A stretch of 40,427 nt of DNA. Origin: Phoenicibacter sp963588595 (GTDB lineage Bacteria > Actinomycetota > Coriobacteriia > Coriobacteriales > Eggerthellaceae). The notes beneath the pieces are model-generated. The model had not been told where the DNA came from and did not search any database. It saw only the letters and a list, made by a program, of their open reading frames with translations. This document shows, one piece after another, positions 32,389 through 39,948 of the stretch (position 1 is its first letter; each line of letters opens with the position of its first letter). Both the position numbers and the translations under genes were made by a program. The stretch covers positions 1-40,427 of the forward strand of contig CAVAIA010000041.1 of assembly GCA_963588595.1 (NCBI GenBank), read 5' to 3'.

Positions 32389-32416
32389 ATTATAGAAAGT
32401 TTTCCCAGTTCACCAA
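32389..32416 (-). promoter_or_regulatory. Likely promoter of the rpsL-rplW operon
   Basis: On the minus strand, TTGGTG (32411-32416), a 16-nt spacer and a perfect TATAAT (32389-32394). The leader to the GTG start is about 150 nt, long enough for a protein-binding control element; I see no recognised motif in it. The 32239-32513 interval otherwise holds only this leader and the ppdK terminator. Confidence 0.6.
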
Positions 32417-32456
32417 ACGCAACCGGCCCGGGCGTGTCTATACCTTAAATTTTGAA

Positions 32457-32478
32457 AGCCCCCAAATTAATGGGGGCT
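32457..32478 (-). terminator. Terminator downstream of ppdK
   Basis: AGCCCCCA (32457-32464) pairs with TGGGGGCT (32471-32478) around a 6-nt loop. On the minus strand it is followed by TTCAAAATTT, a weak U-tract. It separates ppdK from the rpsL promoter. Confidence 0.8.
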
Positions 32479-32513
32479 AAAGTAAAGGATTTTGTCTAAA
32501 TCATCAATAAAGA

Positions 32514-35225
32514 TTAGTCGAGAGCTGCTTGAGCTGCTGCCAACCTCGCAAGTGGCACTCTATAAGGTGAGCAAGAAACATAATCAACGCCACACTTTGC
32601 AAAAGTGTGAATTGACTCTGGATCTCCACCATGCTCTCCACAAACTCCGCAAACTAAGTCTTTATTCGTGCTCTTTCCAAGCTCACAACCCATCTTAACA
32701 AGTTTAGCAACTCCATCAGCATCAACTGTTGCAAATGGATTTCTTGGGAGAAGATGATCAGCGAGATATTTACCAATAAACTCTCCCTCAACGTCATCCC
32801 TCGAAAAACCGAACGTTGTTTGAGTCAAGTCATTAGTTCCAAAGCTGAAGAAGTCAGCCTTAGATGCGATTTCATCAGCGGTTAGAGCTGCTCTTGGAAG
32901 CTCAATCATAGTTCCAATTTCAATGTCTAACTCAACGCCCTCTTGCTCTGACACTTCAGAAATTACTTTTTCTGCATCCTCGCGCATAGCAGCCATCTCA
33001 TTGACTGTGCATGTTAGAGGAATCATAATTTCTGGCTTTGGATCAAGCCCTTCATTTTTAAGTTTTGCCATAGCACTTGCAATTGCGCGAACTTGCAACT
33101 CTGGCAAAACAGGATAGACGATCCCAAGACGACAACCTCTCAAACCGAGCATAGGATTTTGCTCTTTAAATGAATCAATTTTCTCCATCAAGCTTCGTTT
33201 ATCGTCAATTAGTTGTTTATCTGCGCCTTGTTCCTCAAGGTGAGCAATCTCAACGTCGAGGGAGCGTGGATCATCTAAAAACTCATGCAAAGGAGGATCT
33301 AGGAGACGAATTATCATTGGCAGACCATCCATCGCTTTTAGCATCTCGTAAAAATCTCCAACTTGCGCCTCATAAAGAGCGTCCGTTGCTTTTTTGCGAT
33401 TAAGTTCATCATCATTGAGAATAAATGATTGAATGATTTGTTTTCTTTCACCCAAGAACATATGCTCAGTTCTGCAAAGCCCAATTCCTTCAGCACCGAA
33501 GTCTCTAGATTTCTTCGCATCCTCAGGATTATCAGCATTTGCACGAACTCCTAGAGTTCTGATTTCATCAGCCCACTCCAAAATTGTATCTAGGTCGCCT
33601 GTTAATTCAGGGTCAACAAGATCAACTGCTCCAAGAACTACAATCCCTTCAGAGCCATCGAGAGAAATCATGTCTCCCTCATGAATAACAACATCGCTTC
33701 CTTCAACCTTGACTACTTTGTTATCTGCATCAATTCTTAGAGCCTCACATCCACAAACACATGGAGTTCCCATTCCGCGCGCGATAACAGCAGCGTGTGA
33801 AGTTTTTCCACCATGAGAAGTCAAAATTCCTTCAGCAGCATACATTCCGGCCAAGTCATCAGGATTTGTTTCCCAACGAACTAAAACGCATTTTTTGCCA
33901 GCATTAACTGCTTCAACAACATCCTCACTTGAGAACATAACCTCTCCAACTGCAGCGCCGGGAGATGCATTTAAGCCTCTCGCTAATATGTCATAATTAG
34001 CATTTTTGTCAAATTGAGGATGCAAAAGTTGATCTAATTGTTCAGGCTCAACGCGACAAACTGCAGTTTTCTTATCAATTAAACCTTCAGAAACCATATC
34101 TATTGCAATTTTAAGAGCGGCAGCAGCAGTTCTCTTCCCTGCCCTAGTTTGAAGCATCCAAAGTTTACCTTGCTCGATCGTAAATTCGATGTCACACATG
34201 TCATGGAAATGATTTTCCAAGATGCCAAAAATTTCTTCGAGTTGTTTCCCTGCGTCCTCAAGTCCATTTACATGTTTTAGATCAGCTATTGGAGATGTGT
34301 TTCTAATTCCAGCAACAACATCCTCTCCTTGAGCATTAACTAGATAGTCACCATAGAACTCTTTTTCACCACTTGCAGGGTTTCTTGTAAATGCAACTCC
34401 TGTGGCAGAAGTGTCTCCTTTATTTCCAAAGACCATAGATTGAACATTAACAGCAGTTCCAAGATCGTCAGCAATTTTGTTCTTTTGTCTATATAAAACT
34501 GCGCGAGGGTTGTTCCAAGAACCGAAAACTGCCTCAATTGCAAGCTTTAGTTGCACGCTTGGATCTTGCGGGAATGCAACTTGTCCATTAACAACCAAGT
34601 CTGGGTAGTCTTGACCTGAAACGTTATCAGAGAAAATCTTCTTAAACTCAACAACTAGTTGTTGAAGATCTTCTGAAACTAACTCAGTGTCTGATTTAAC
34701 GCCTCTATCGTTTTTCATTTTAACGATGACATTTTCAAAAAGGTCACCATCAAGTCCCATAACAACGTTAGAAAACATTTGAATAAAGCGTCGATAAGAA
34801 TCCCATGCAAAACGCGGGTTTTGAGTTTGCTCAATTAGACCATTGATTGAGTTATCGTTTAATCCCAAATTCAAAACTGTATCCATCATTCCAGGCATAC
34901 TCATAGGAGCGCCACTTCTAACAGAGACTAATAGAGGGTCTTTGTCATCACCTATTTTTTTGCCCATTCTCTTCTCAAGGTCGAGCCTATAGTTCTCGAT
35001 TTCGTCGAGAGCTCCCGCTGGCCAAGAGTTGTTAGCGTTTGCGTACTCCATACAAGTTTGGCATGAAATAGTAAACCCTGGAGGAACAGGCAAACCTATG
35101 TTTGCCATTTCTGCTAAATTTGCGCCCTTGCCGCCTAAAACATTTCTCATTTGCGCATTGCCTTCTGTAACATTTTTGCCGCTAGCGTCATTACCGAATG
35201 CAAAAACTCTTTTTGTGTCGCTCAT
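32514..35225 (-). CDS. ppdK: Pyruvate, phosphate dikinase
   Basis: It interconverts PEP, AMP and pyrophosphate with pyruvate, ATP and phosphate; in anaerobes it commonly runs toward pyruvate and ATP. The N-terminal nucleotide-binding domain has NVLGGKGANLAEMANIGLPV and SVRSGAPMSMPGMMDTVLNL. The swivel domain has the phosphorylated histidine in GGKTSHAAVIARGMGTPCVC. The C-terminal PEP domain has EGIGLCRTEHMFL, GLRGCRLGIVYP, FSFGTNDLTQTTFGFSRDD, and the catalytic-cysteine region VCGVCGEHGGDPES. At 903 residues it is complete. AAGGAGG precedes the ATG. It follows glyQS as in Coriobacteriia, with its own candidate promoter at 35284-35312. Confidence 0.98.
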   Translation of the reverse strand: MSDTKRVFAFGNDASGKNVTEGNAQMRNVLGGKGANLAEMANIGLPVPPGFTISCQTCMEYANANNSWPAGALDEIENYRLDLEKRMGKKIGDDKDPLLVSVRSGAPMSMPGMMDTVLNLGLNDNSINGLIEQTQNPRFAWDSYRRFIQMFSNVVMGLDGDLFENVIVKMKNDRGVKSDTELVSEDLQQLVVEFKKIFSDNVSGQDYPDLVVNGQVAFPQDPSVQLKLAIEAVFGSWNNPRAVLYRQKNKIADDLGTAVNVQSMVFGNKGDTSATGVAFTRNPASGEKEFYGDYLVNAQGEDVVAGIRNTSPIADLKHVNGLEDAGKQLEEIFGILENHFHDMCDIEFTIEQGKLWMLQTRAGKRTAAAALKIAIDMVSEGLIDKKTAVCRVEPEQLDQLLHPQFDKNANYDILARGLNASPGAAVGEVMFSSEDVVEAVNAGKKCVLVRWETNPDDLAGMYAAEGILTSHGGKTSHAAVIARGMGTPCVCGCEALRIDADNKVVKVEGSDVVIHEGDMISLDGSEGIVVLGAVDLVDPELTGDLDTILEWADEIRTLGVRANADNPEDAKKSRDFGAEGIGLCRTEHMFLGERKQIIQSFILNDDELNRKKATDALYEAQVGDFYEMLKAMDGLPMIIRLLDPPLHEFLDDPRSLDVEIAHLEEQGADKQLIDDKRSLMEKIDSFKEQNPMLGLRGCRLGIVYPVLPELQVRAIASAMAKLKNEGLDPKPEIMIPLTCTVNEMAAMREDAEKVISEVSEQEGVELDIEIGTMIELPRAALTADEIASKADFFSFGTNDLTQTTFGFSRDDVEGEFIGKYLADHLLPRNPFATVDADGVAKLVKMGCELGKSTNKDLVCGVCGEHGGDPESIHTFAKCGVDYVSCSPYRVPLARLAAAQAALD

Positions 35226-35283
35226 AACCTCTAAGCCTCCTTAAAAAAGAAAAATATAAATCGAAATCGACCAACTTTTAAAA

Positions 35284-35312
35284 ATTATACTACCTATTTA
35301 GAAAACTTTCTA
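35284..35312 (-). promoter_or_regulatory. Candidate promoter for ppdK
   Basis: On the minus strand, TAGAAA (35307-35312), a 17-nt spacer and TATAAT (35284-35289). The -35 matches four of six consensus bases and lies in the 3' end of glyS. Confidence 0.45.
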
Positions 35313-37372
35313 AAATCAGCTATGCCATCAAAAGCGCTGATAAACGTGTTTAATAACTTGATTCTATTCTTGCGAATAGCCTCATCTTTGTCCATTATCA
35401 TAGTGTTTTCAAAATAGTCATCTATAGGCAAGCGAAGGCTAGAGAGCGAATCAAGTGCCGCGCTAAAGTCACTATCAACAAACTCATTAGCCTTAAGCTT
35501 AGCTTCCTTAATTTTCTCAATTAAGTCTTTCTCACGCGAATTCAACAAGCTTTCATCAATGTCAAATCCAAGACTTGGATCTGAGAGTGTTACAGCTCTA
35601 ACAAATGCAGAAGACAAATTGTCAAATGTCTCTTTATTATCAATTCTGGCTTTTTGCAAAGATTTAGCACGCGAGATGATCGTTGTTGGCTCACACACAT
35701 TTGCACAAAGAACAGCCTCGATCGTGTCGCTTGAACAGCCTGCTTGCTCGCTTAATCTAACAGCACGTGAAATAAAAAAGTCAATTATCTCCTCGTATGC
35801 CTTATCTTTGTCAAGCGATGGAATTTGCTCTTTTAGAATTTCTAGTTCTCTTTTAATTGCTGGAACAAGCTCGATATTAAAGCCGTCGTTTAGGATGGAA
35901 ACAACGCCTAAAGCTGCTCTTCTAACTCCAAGTGGGTCCTTAGATCCGGTCGGTTTTTCGCCAACTGCAATAAGTCCGCACACTGTGTCAAGCTTATCAG
36001 CAAGCGCGACGCATTTTCCAACATTGTCAACTGGAACGATGTCTCCTGCAAAACGAGGACAATAGTGTTGTTTTATTGCGAGGGAAACTCTCTCATTTTC
36101 TCCACTTGCAAGGGCGTAATATGAACCCATGACGCCTTGCACACTAGTAAACTCAATAACGGCTTGGCTTGGAAGGTCTGCCTTAGCTAAATAGGCAGCT
36201 CTAACAGCATCTACCTTCTCACTCTCATCTAAATTCGCTTCACACGAAAGATAAGTTGCAAGCTCGACATTTCTGTCATTTTTTTGTTTAATTGTTCCAA
36301 GTTTGTCTTGGAAAATGACATTGTTTAGAAGCTCAACATTATCCTCAAGAGGTTTTTTCAAATCCTCAGTGTAGAAAAACTTCGCATCATACAATCTTGC
36401 TGCTACAACTCTCTCGTTTCCCTCAACAATAACTTCTTCATTGACAGGATCTCCATTCGATATGATGACAAATTTATTTGCTAACCTGCCATTTTTCTCG
36501 TAGAGTGGGAAATATCTTTGGTGCATAAGCATCGCATCAACAATTATTTCCTCAGGAACTTTTAAGAACTCTTCATCGAATTGTCCAACCATAGGAGTTG
36601 GAAACTCACACAGATTTGTGACTTCAACTAAAGTTTTATCGGGAATTTTTGCAACAAGTCCAGTTTTCTTTTCAATCTCTTTAACTTTTTCTAAAATTAC
36701 ATTTTTCCTTAACTCTTGCGTTGGTACAACATAGTTTTTAGAAACCACTTCTATTAATTCATCAGCACAATTAACAACATGCGGTCCTGGCGACATAAAC
36801 CTATGTCCAATAGTTGTGTTTGAAGATTTTAAGTTAGCATACTCAAATTCAACAACATCATTGCCAAACATAGCAAAAAGCCAACGAACAGGCCTTGAAT
36901 AGACTTCTTTAGTTTGACCCCAATTGCATGTTTTAGGCCACTTGATTCCATTTATAGTGTTTAGACAAACGTCTGCTAAAAGAGGTAAAACATCTGCTGC
37001 TGGAGTTGTCACGCTCGCAATATAAACAGCACTTTGTCCCTCTCCTTCAACAATAAGGTCGTCTATTTCAACACCTTTGCTCTTTGCAAAACCTAAAAGA
37101 GCTTTCGTTGGATTTCCGTCATCATCAAGTGCAATTTTTTTTGTTGGACCTCTAAACTTTTCAACCTTCTCTTCTGTTTTTGACAAAACATCTTTTGCGA
37201 TGAAGATTTGTCTTCTTGGAGTTGTGTAAATCTCAACATCTCCATGTTTAATTCCTCTATCATCGAGAAGCTTAGGGACTAACACTTTAAGTTGTTCAGT
37301 GGCATCCTTTAAATCAAAAGCAGGAATCTCTTCAGTTCCAATTTCAAATGCAAATGTTTTAGAATCGCTCAT
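35294..37372 (-). CDS. glyS: Glycyl-tRNA synthetase beta subunit
   Basis: The beta subunit of the heterotetrameric (alpha2beta2) GlyRS recognises tRNA-Gly. The 692 residues contain FAFEIGTEEIPAFDLKDATE, RGPTKKIALDDDGNPTKALL, CNWGQTKEVYSRPVRWLFAM, VDAMLMHQRYFPL, the HD-like central domain and ADKLDTVCGLIAVGEKPTGS followed by KDPLGVRRAALG, then an anticodon-binding helical tail. This full-length form is typical. It starts 2 nt after glyQ, so the two are translated as a unit. Confidence 0.97.
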   Translation of the reverse strand: MSDSKTFAFEIGTEEIPAFDLKDATEQLKVLVPKLLDDRGIKHGDVEIYTTPRRQIFIAKDVLSKTEEKVEKFRGPTKKIALDDDGNPTKALLGFAKSKGVEIDDLIVEGEGQSAVYIASVTTPAADVLPLLADVCLNTINGIKWPKTCNWGQTKEVYSRPVRWLFAMFGNDVVEFEYANLKSSNTTIGHRFMSPGPHVVNCADELIEVVSKNYVVPTQELRKNVILEKVKEIEKKTGLVAKIPDKTLVEVTNLCEFPTPMVGQFDEEFLKVPEEIIVDAMLMHQRYFPLYEKNGRLANKFVIISNGDPVNEEVIVEGNERVVAARLYDAKFFYTEDLKKPLEDNVELLNNVIFQDKLGTIKQKNDRNVELATYLSCEANLDESEKVDAVRAAYLAKADLPSQAVIEFTSVQGVMGSYYALASGENERVSLAIKQHYCPRFAGDIVPVDNVGKCVALADKLDTVCGLIAVGEKPTGSKDPLGVRRAALGVVSILNDGFNIELVPAIKRELEILKEQIPSLDKDKAYEEIIDFFISRAVRLSEQAGCSSDTIEAVLCANVCEPTTIISRAKSLQKARIDNKETFDNLSSAFVRAVTLSDPSLGFDIDESLLNSREKDLIEKIKEAKLKANEFVDSDFSAALDSLSSLRLPIDDYFENTMIMDKDEAIRKNRIKLLNTFISAFDGIADFRKFSK

Positions 37373-37374
37373 TA

Positions 37375-38280
37375 TTATTCCTCCTTTCCTTTACCGCAAA
37401 CAACCTTCATATAAGACTCACAACACCCTTTTGCAATTTCTCTAACGCGTAAAATATATGATTGCCTTTCAGTTGCTGAAATCATTCCTCGCGCATCAAG
37501 TAAATTGAATGTGTGGCAACACTTTAAAACTGAATCGTATGCAGGAAGAGGAAGATCTTTCTTTAGCAAATCTTTCGCTTCTATCTCTCTTTTATTAAAC
37601 TCTTCTAGCAAAAACTCGGAGTTCGCTTCTTCGAAGTTATATCTAGAAAATTGCTTTTCGTTGTTTAGGTAAACATCCCCATATGTATAGACATACCCAG
37701 AGTCGTCTCTTGCCCACTCTATGTCATACACATTGTCAACTCCTTGAACGAACATGGTCAAACGCTCTAGTCCATAGGCAAGTTCTGCGGGGACTGGAAA
37801 TGTTGGAAAACCTCCTACTTGTTGGAAGTAGGTAAATTGAGTTACCTCCATGCCATCGATCCAAACTTCCCAACCAAGGCCCCAAGCTCCAAGCGTTGGA
37901 CTTTCCCAATCGTCTTCTACGAATCGAACGTCATGCTTTTTAATGTCGATCCCGATAGCTTCAAGAGAATGCAAGTAAAGATCTTGAACATTGTCAGGAG
38001 ATGGTTGCAATATGACTTGGAATTGATAGTAAAATTGCAAACGATTAGGGTTTTCGCCATATCTGCCATCTGCAGGTCTGCGGCACCCTTGAACATAAGC
38101 AACGTTCCACTTCTCCCCTGCTAGAGTCTTTAGTGTGGTTGAAGGAGCATTTGTTCCAGCACCAACTTCCATGTCGTAAGGTTGCATAACAACGCAACCA
38201 TAATCACTCCAATACTTTTGCAAATTCATAACAACTTCTTGAAATGATTGAGAACCCTCTTTTGCTTTTTTCCTTTTCAT
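37375..38280 (-). CDS. glyQ: Glycyl-tRNA synthetase alpha subunit
   Basis: The catalytic class II subunit: FQEVVMNLQKYWSDYGCVVM and QPYDMEVGAGT at the start, CRRPADGRYGENPNRLQFYY, VRFVEDDWESPTLGAWGLGW, EVWIDGMEVTQFTYFQQVGG and AYGLERLTMFVQGV. I set the start at ATG 38280 (MKRKKAKEG) because GGAGAG lies about 6 nt before it; an open frame continues 28 codons further upstream to 38364 but has no ribosome site and no family similarity. The resulting 301 residues match the usual about 300. Confidence 0.97.
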   Translation of the reverse strand: MKRKKAKEGSQSFQEVVMNLQKYWSDYGCVVMQPYDMEVGAGTNAPSTTLKTLAGEKWNVAYVQGCRRPADGRYGENPNRLQFYYQFQVILQPSPDNVQDLYLHSLEAIGIDIKKHDVRFVEDDWESPTLGAWGLGWEVWIDGMEVTQFTYFQQVGGFPTFPVPAELAYGLERLTMFVQGVDNVYDIEWARDDSGYVYTYGDVYLNNEKQFSRYNFEEANSEFLLEEFNKREIEAKDLLKKDLPLPAYDSVLKCCHTFNLLDARGMISATERQSYILRVREIAKGCCESYMKVVCGKGKEE

Positions 38281-38331
38281 AGTCTCTCCTATTGCAACGA
38301 TTGCAGTCCTATAAGTAGATTTGGTAAATAA

Positions 38332-38337
38332 ATTATA
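38332..38337 (-). promoter_or_regulatory. Possible -10 element for glyQS
   Basis: A TATAAT on the minus strand about 52 nt before the glyQ start; no good -35 is visible at the usual spacing. The 38281-38555 interval separates divergent glyQ and the SDR gene. It also contains GGTGCCAA twice (38403-38410 and 38490-38497), the first within a TTGG-TG-CCAA near-palindrome, which could be an operator for the SDR gene. Confidence 0.35.
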
Positions 38338-38555
38338 CGTCAAAGAAACAACGGCGGCACGCATCGTTACTTTTCAACAAGTTTGTTTGCGGGAAGGAAA
38401 TTGGTGCCAAAAGAAATTTTTTGTCAAGTACCATTCACATACAATTAACAAACTTGAAATAAAGATTCATGAAAACAGAAAATATAATAGGTGCCAACCG
38501 TATAGATAACGTCGACGGGGAGTATAAACGAAGAGTAAATGTAAGGAGGAGGATC

Positions 38556-39356
38556 ATGAACGATTTCGAAGGCAAAACAGTCATTGTAACAGGTGCAGGC
38601 AGAGCAACTCTAAAAAATGGTGACCCAGGTTCTATAGGTTATGGAATCGACATAGCGTTTGCAAAAAGGGGCGCAAACATTGTAATCACAGGAAGAAATG
38701 AAGAGAAGCTGGCTGGTGCCAAAGAGGAAATCGAGTCCAAATTTGGAACAAAAGTTTTGACTATCCAAGCGGATATTTCAGCAGGTCAAGACAATGAGAA
38801 AATTGTACAAGGTGTTGTTGATAAAACAGTTTCAGAATTCGGAGGAATTAATGCGCTGGTTAATGTTGCACAGGCATCAGCGTCAGGCGTTACTTTACAA
38901 GATCACACAATGGATCAATTCAACTTGGCGCTCTATAGTGGTCTTTACGCGACCTTTCTTTATATGCAGAAATGCTATCCAGAGCTGAAGAAGTCGCAAG
39001 GTTCAGTAGTTAACTTTGCCTCGGGAGCTGGTCTTTTCGGCAACTATGGACAATGTGCCTATGCAGCAGCTAAAGAGGGCATTAGGGGTTTGACCAGAGT
39101 TGCAGCAACTGAGTGGGGCGCCGACCAAGTAAATGTTAATGTCGTTTGCCCTCTTGCATGGACAGCTGCACTTGAAAACTTCAAGGAAGCATATCCTCAA
39201 GCTTATAAGGAGAACGTCCACATGCCACCAATGGGCAGGTATGGTGACGTTGAGACTGACATAGCAAGTGTTGTAGTCGAACTTTGCACGCCAGCATTCA
39301 AATACATGAGTGGTGAAACCCTAGTTCTCGAAGGTGGCATGGGTCAAAGGCCATAG
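38556..39356 (+). CDS. Short-chain dehydrogenase closely resembling NADP-dependent 12-alpha-hydroxysteroid dehydrogenase
   Basis: A 266-residue SDR. The catalytic triad is Ser156 (FASGAG), Tyr169 and Lys173 (YAAAKEGIRG). The cofactor loop is unusual: TGAGRATLKNGDPGSIGYGI (12-31), with several residues inserted between the first glycines and GSIGYGI, and the usual NNAG is NVAQ at 103-106. Segments QASASG, YSGLYATF, QGSVVNFASGAGLFG, VAATEWG and SGETLVLEGGMGQRP are, from memory, nearly the same as bile-acid 12-alpha-HSDH of gut clostridia, so oxidation or reduction of the 12-hydroxyl of bile acids is the best guess. The ATG at 38556 has AAGGAGGAGG upstream. Its base composition looks richer in GC than its neighbours, which suggests transfer. 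Confidence 0.82.
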   Translation: MNDFEGKTVIVTGAGRATLKNGDPGSIGYGIDIAFAKRGANIVITGRNEEKLAGAKEEIESKFGTKVLTIQADISAGQDNEKIVQGVVDKTVSEFGGINALVNVAQASASGVTLQDHTMDQFNLALYSGLYATFLYMQKCYPELKKSQGSVVNFASGAGLFGNYGQCAYAAAKEGIRGLTRVAATEWGADQVNVNVVCPLAWTAALENFKEAYPQAYKENVHMPPMGRYGDVETDIASVVVELCTPAFKYMSGETLVLEGGMGQRP

Positions 39357-39413
39357 GAGTTAGAACAACAACTGGTTCAGAGGGAAGAATTTCAAATTCA
39401 AAACTTGACTAAG

Positions 39414-39452
39414 AAGGCTCACTCTTTAGACACAACGGGGTGAGCCTTTTAA
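39414..39452 (+). terminator. Terminator after the SDR gene
   Basis: AAGGCTCAC (39414-39422) pairs with GTGAGCCTT (39440-39448) across a 17-nt loop, followed by TTAATTATTTT on the plus strand. It closes a monocistronic SDR transcript. Confidence 0.8.
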
Positions 39453-39456
39453 TTAT

Positions 39457-39565
39457 TTTACCAGGCGTTTTCTTCTAAATTTCAGACTTTTAGTTAATCA
39501 GTGCCAGACTTCGATTTACCAGGCGTTTTCTTGCAATTTTCAGACCTTTAGTAAATAAGCGCCAG
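39457..39565. repeat. Two tandem copies of a 51-nt repeat, period 58
   Basis: Copies at 39457-39507 and 39515-39565 both run from TTTACCAGGCGTTTTCTT through TTTCAGAC and TTTAGT to GCCAG, with scattered differences in the middle. Each copy has imperfect inverted ends (CCAGGCG and CGCCAGG, or GTGCCAG in copy 1). The junction, CCAGACTTCGATTTACCAGG (39504-39523), reappears with two mismatches at 40362-40381. The 39357-39693 interval contains this repeat, two terminators and one possible small ORF. Confidence 0.75.
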
Positions 39566-39620
39566 GGAAAAGGTGACAAAACGCGTCATTTTCCACACTT
39601 GCAGGTTTCGTGAGCGCCAT
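39540..39620 (-). CDS. Possible 26-residue small ORF with a strong ribosome-binding site
   Basis: The minus strand has AAAGGAGGTG followed 6 nt later by ATG (39618-39620) and 26 codons to TGA, ending in one copy of the 51-nt repeat. The peptide (MALTKPASVENDAF onward) resembles nothing I know. It lies after the terminator at 39650-39666, so it would need its own promoter or readthrough. The Shine-Dalgarno may instead be a leftover of a deleted gene. Confidence 0.3.
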   Translation of the reverse strand: MALTKPASVENDAFCHLFPGAYLLKV

Positions 39621-39649
39621 TGCTTGCACCTCCTTTTTACAATAAAAAA

Positions 39650-39666
39650 GCCACCCAGTGGGTGGC
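39650..39666 (-). terminator. Terminator after the toxin-immunity pair
   Basis: GCCACCC and GGGTGGC form a 7-bp stem with a 3-nt loop, followed on the minus strand by TTTTTTATTG. It ends the transcript 28 nt after the immunity-like gene's stop. Confidence 0.88.
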
Positions 39667-39693
39667 GAGAAAAAATTCTATGTTGTTATGTTT

Positions 39694-39945
39694 CTAAAGT
39701 TTTCCTTCTGAAATCACTTCGCCAACATCTTCAGCTTCTGCGTTCATATTAAAAAAAATAGGAGCATAAGCCAATGCCATTGCGTCTGATTTTCGAATTA
39801 CAATAGGGCTGTATTCTCCTCCCACATGCTCAAAACAATCAGTAGTATCAAAAACGTAATACTTTTCATACTCCTCATAATGATTTATTCTATGAGGATA
39901 TTGTTTCCTTGCTATTTTTAGTGCATCGCGAAACGTAACAGCCAT
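39694..39945 (-). CDS. Putative immunity protein for the papain-fold toxin
   Basis: An 83-residue acidic, soluble protein: FRDALKIARKQYPHRINHYE, a YYVFDTTDCFEHVGGEYSP core with IVIRKSDAMALAYAPIFFN, and an acidic tail. There is no signal or membrane segment, as expected for a cytoplasmic immunity protein. The toxin gene's stop is 3 nt upstream, and its AGAAGGTG ribosome site lies in the end of the toxin frame, so the two are tightly coupled. I do not recognise a named immunity family; the role is inferred from position, size and charge. Confidence 0.65.
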   Translation of the reverse strand: MAVTFRDALKIARKQYPHRINHYEEYEKYYVFDTTDCFEHVGGEYSPIVIRKSDAMALAYAPIFFNMNAEAEDVGEVISEGKL

Positions 39946-39948
39946 AAT

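Noticed and set aside
35559..36065. 168-codon plus-strand open frame opposite glyS
   Set aside because: It is a shadow of glyS in an antisense frame; no ribosome site or recognisable protein features.
38281..38364. N-terminal extension of glyQ
   Set aside because: The upstream 28 codons have no ribosome site and no match to GlyQ, while ATG 38280 has GGAGAG well placed.
39457..39565. Two 51-nt repeats considered as a minimal CRISPR array
   Set aside because: The 7-nt gap is far too short for a spacer, the copies differ internally, and no cas genes are present.
39590..39620. Perfect Shine-Dalgarno at about 39630 taken as proof of a gene
   Set aside because: Kept only as a low-confidence small ORF because the 26-residue peptide has no known relatives and follows a terminator.
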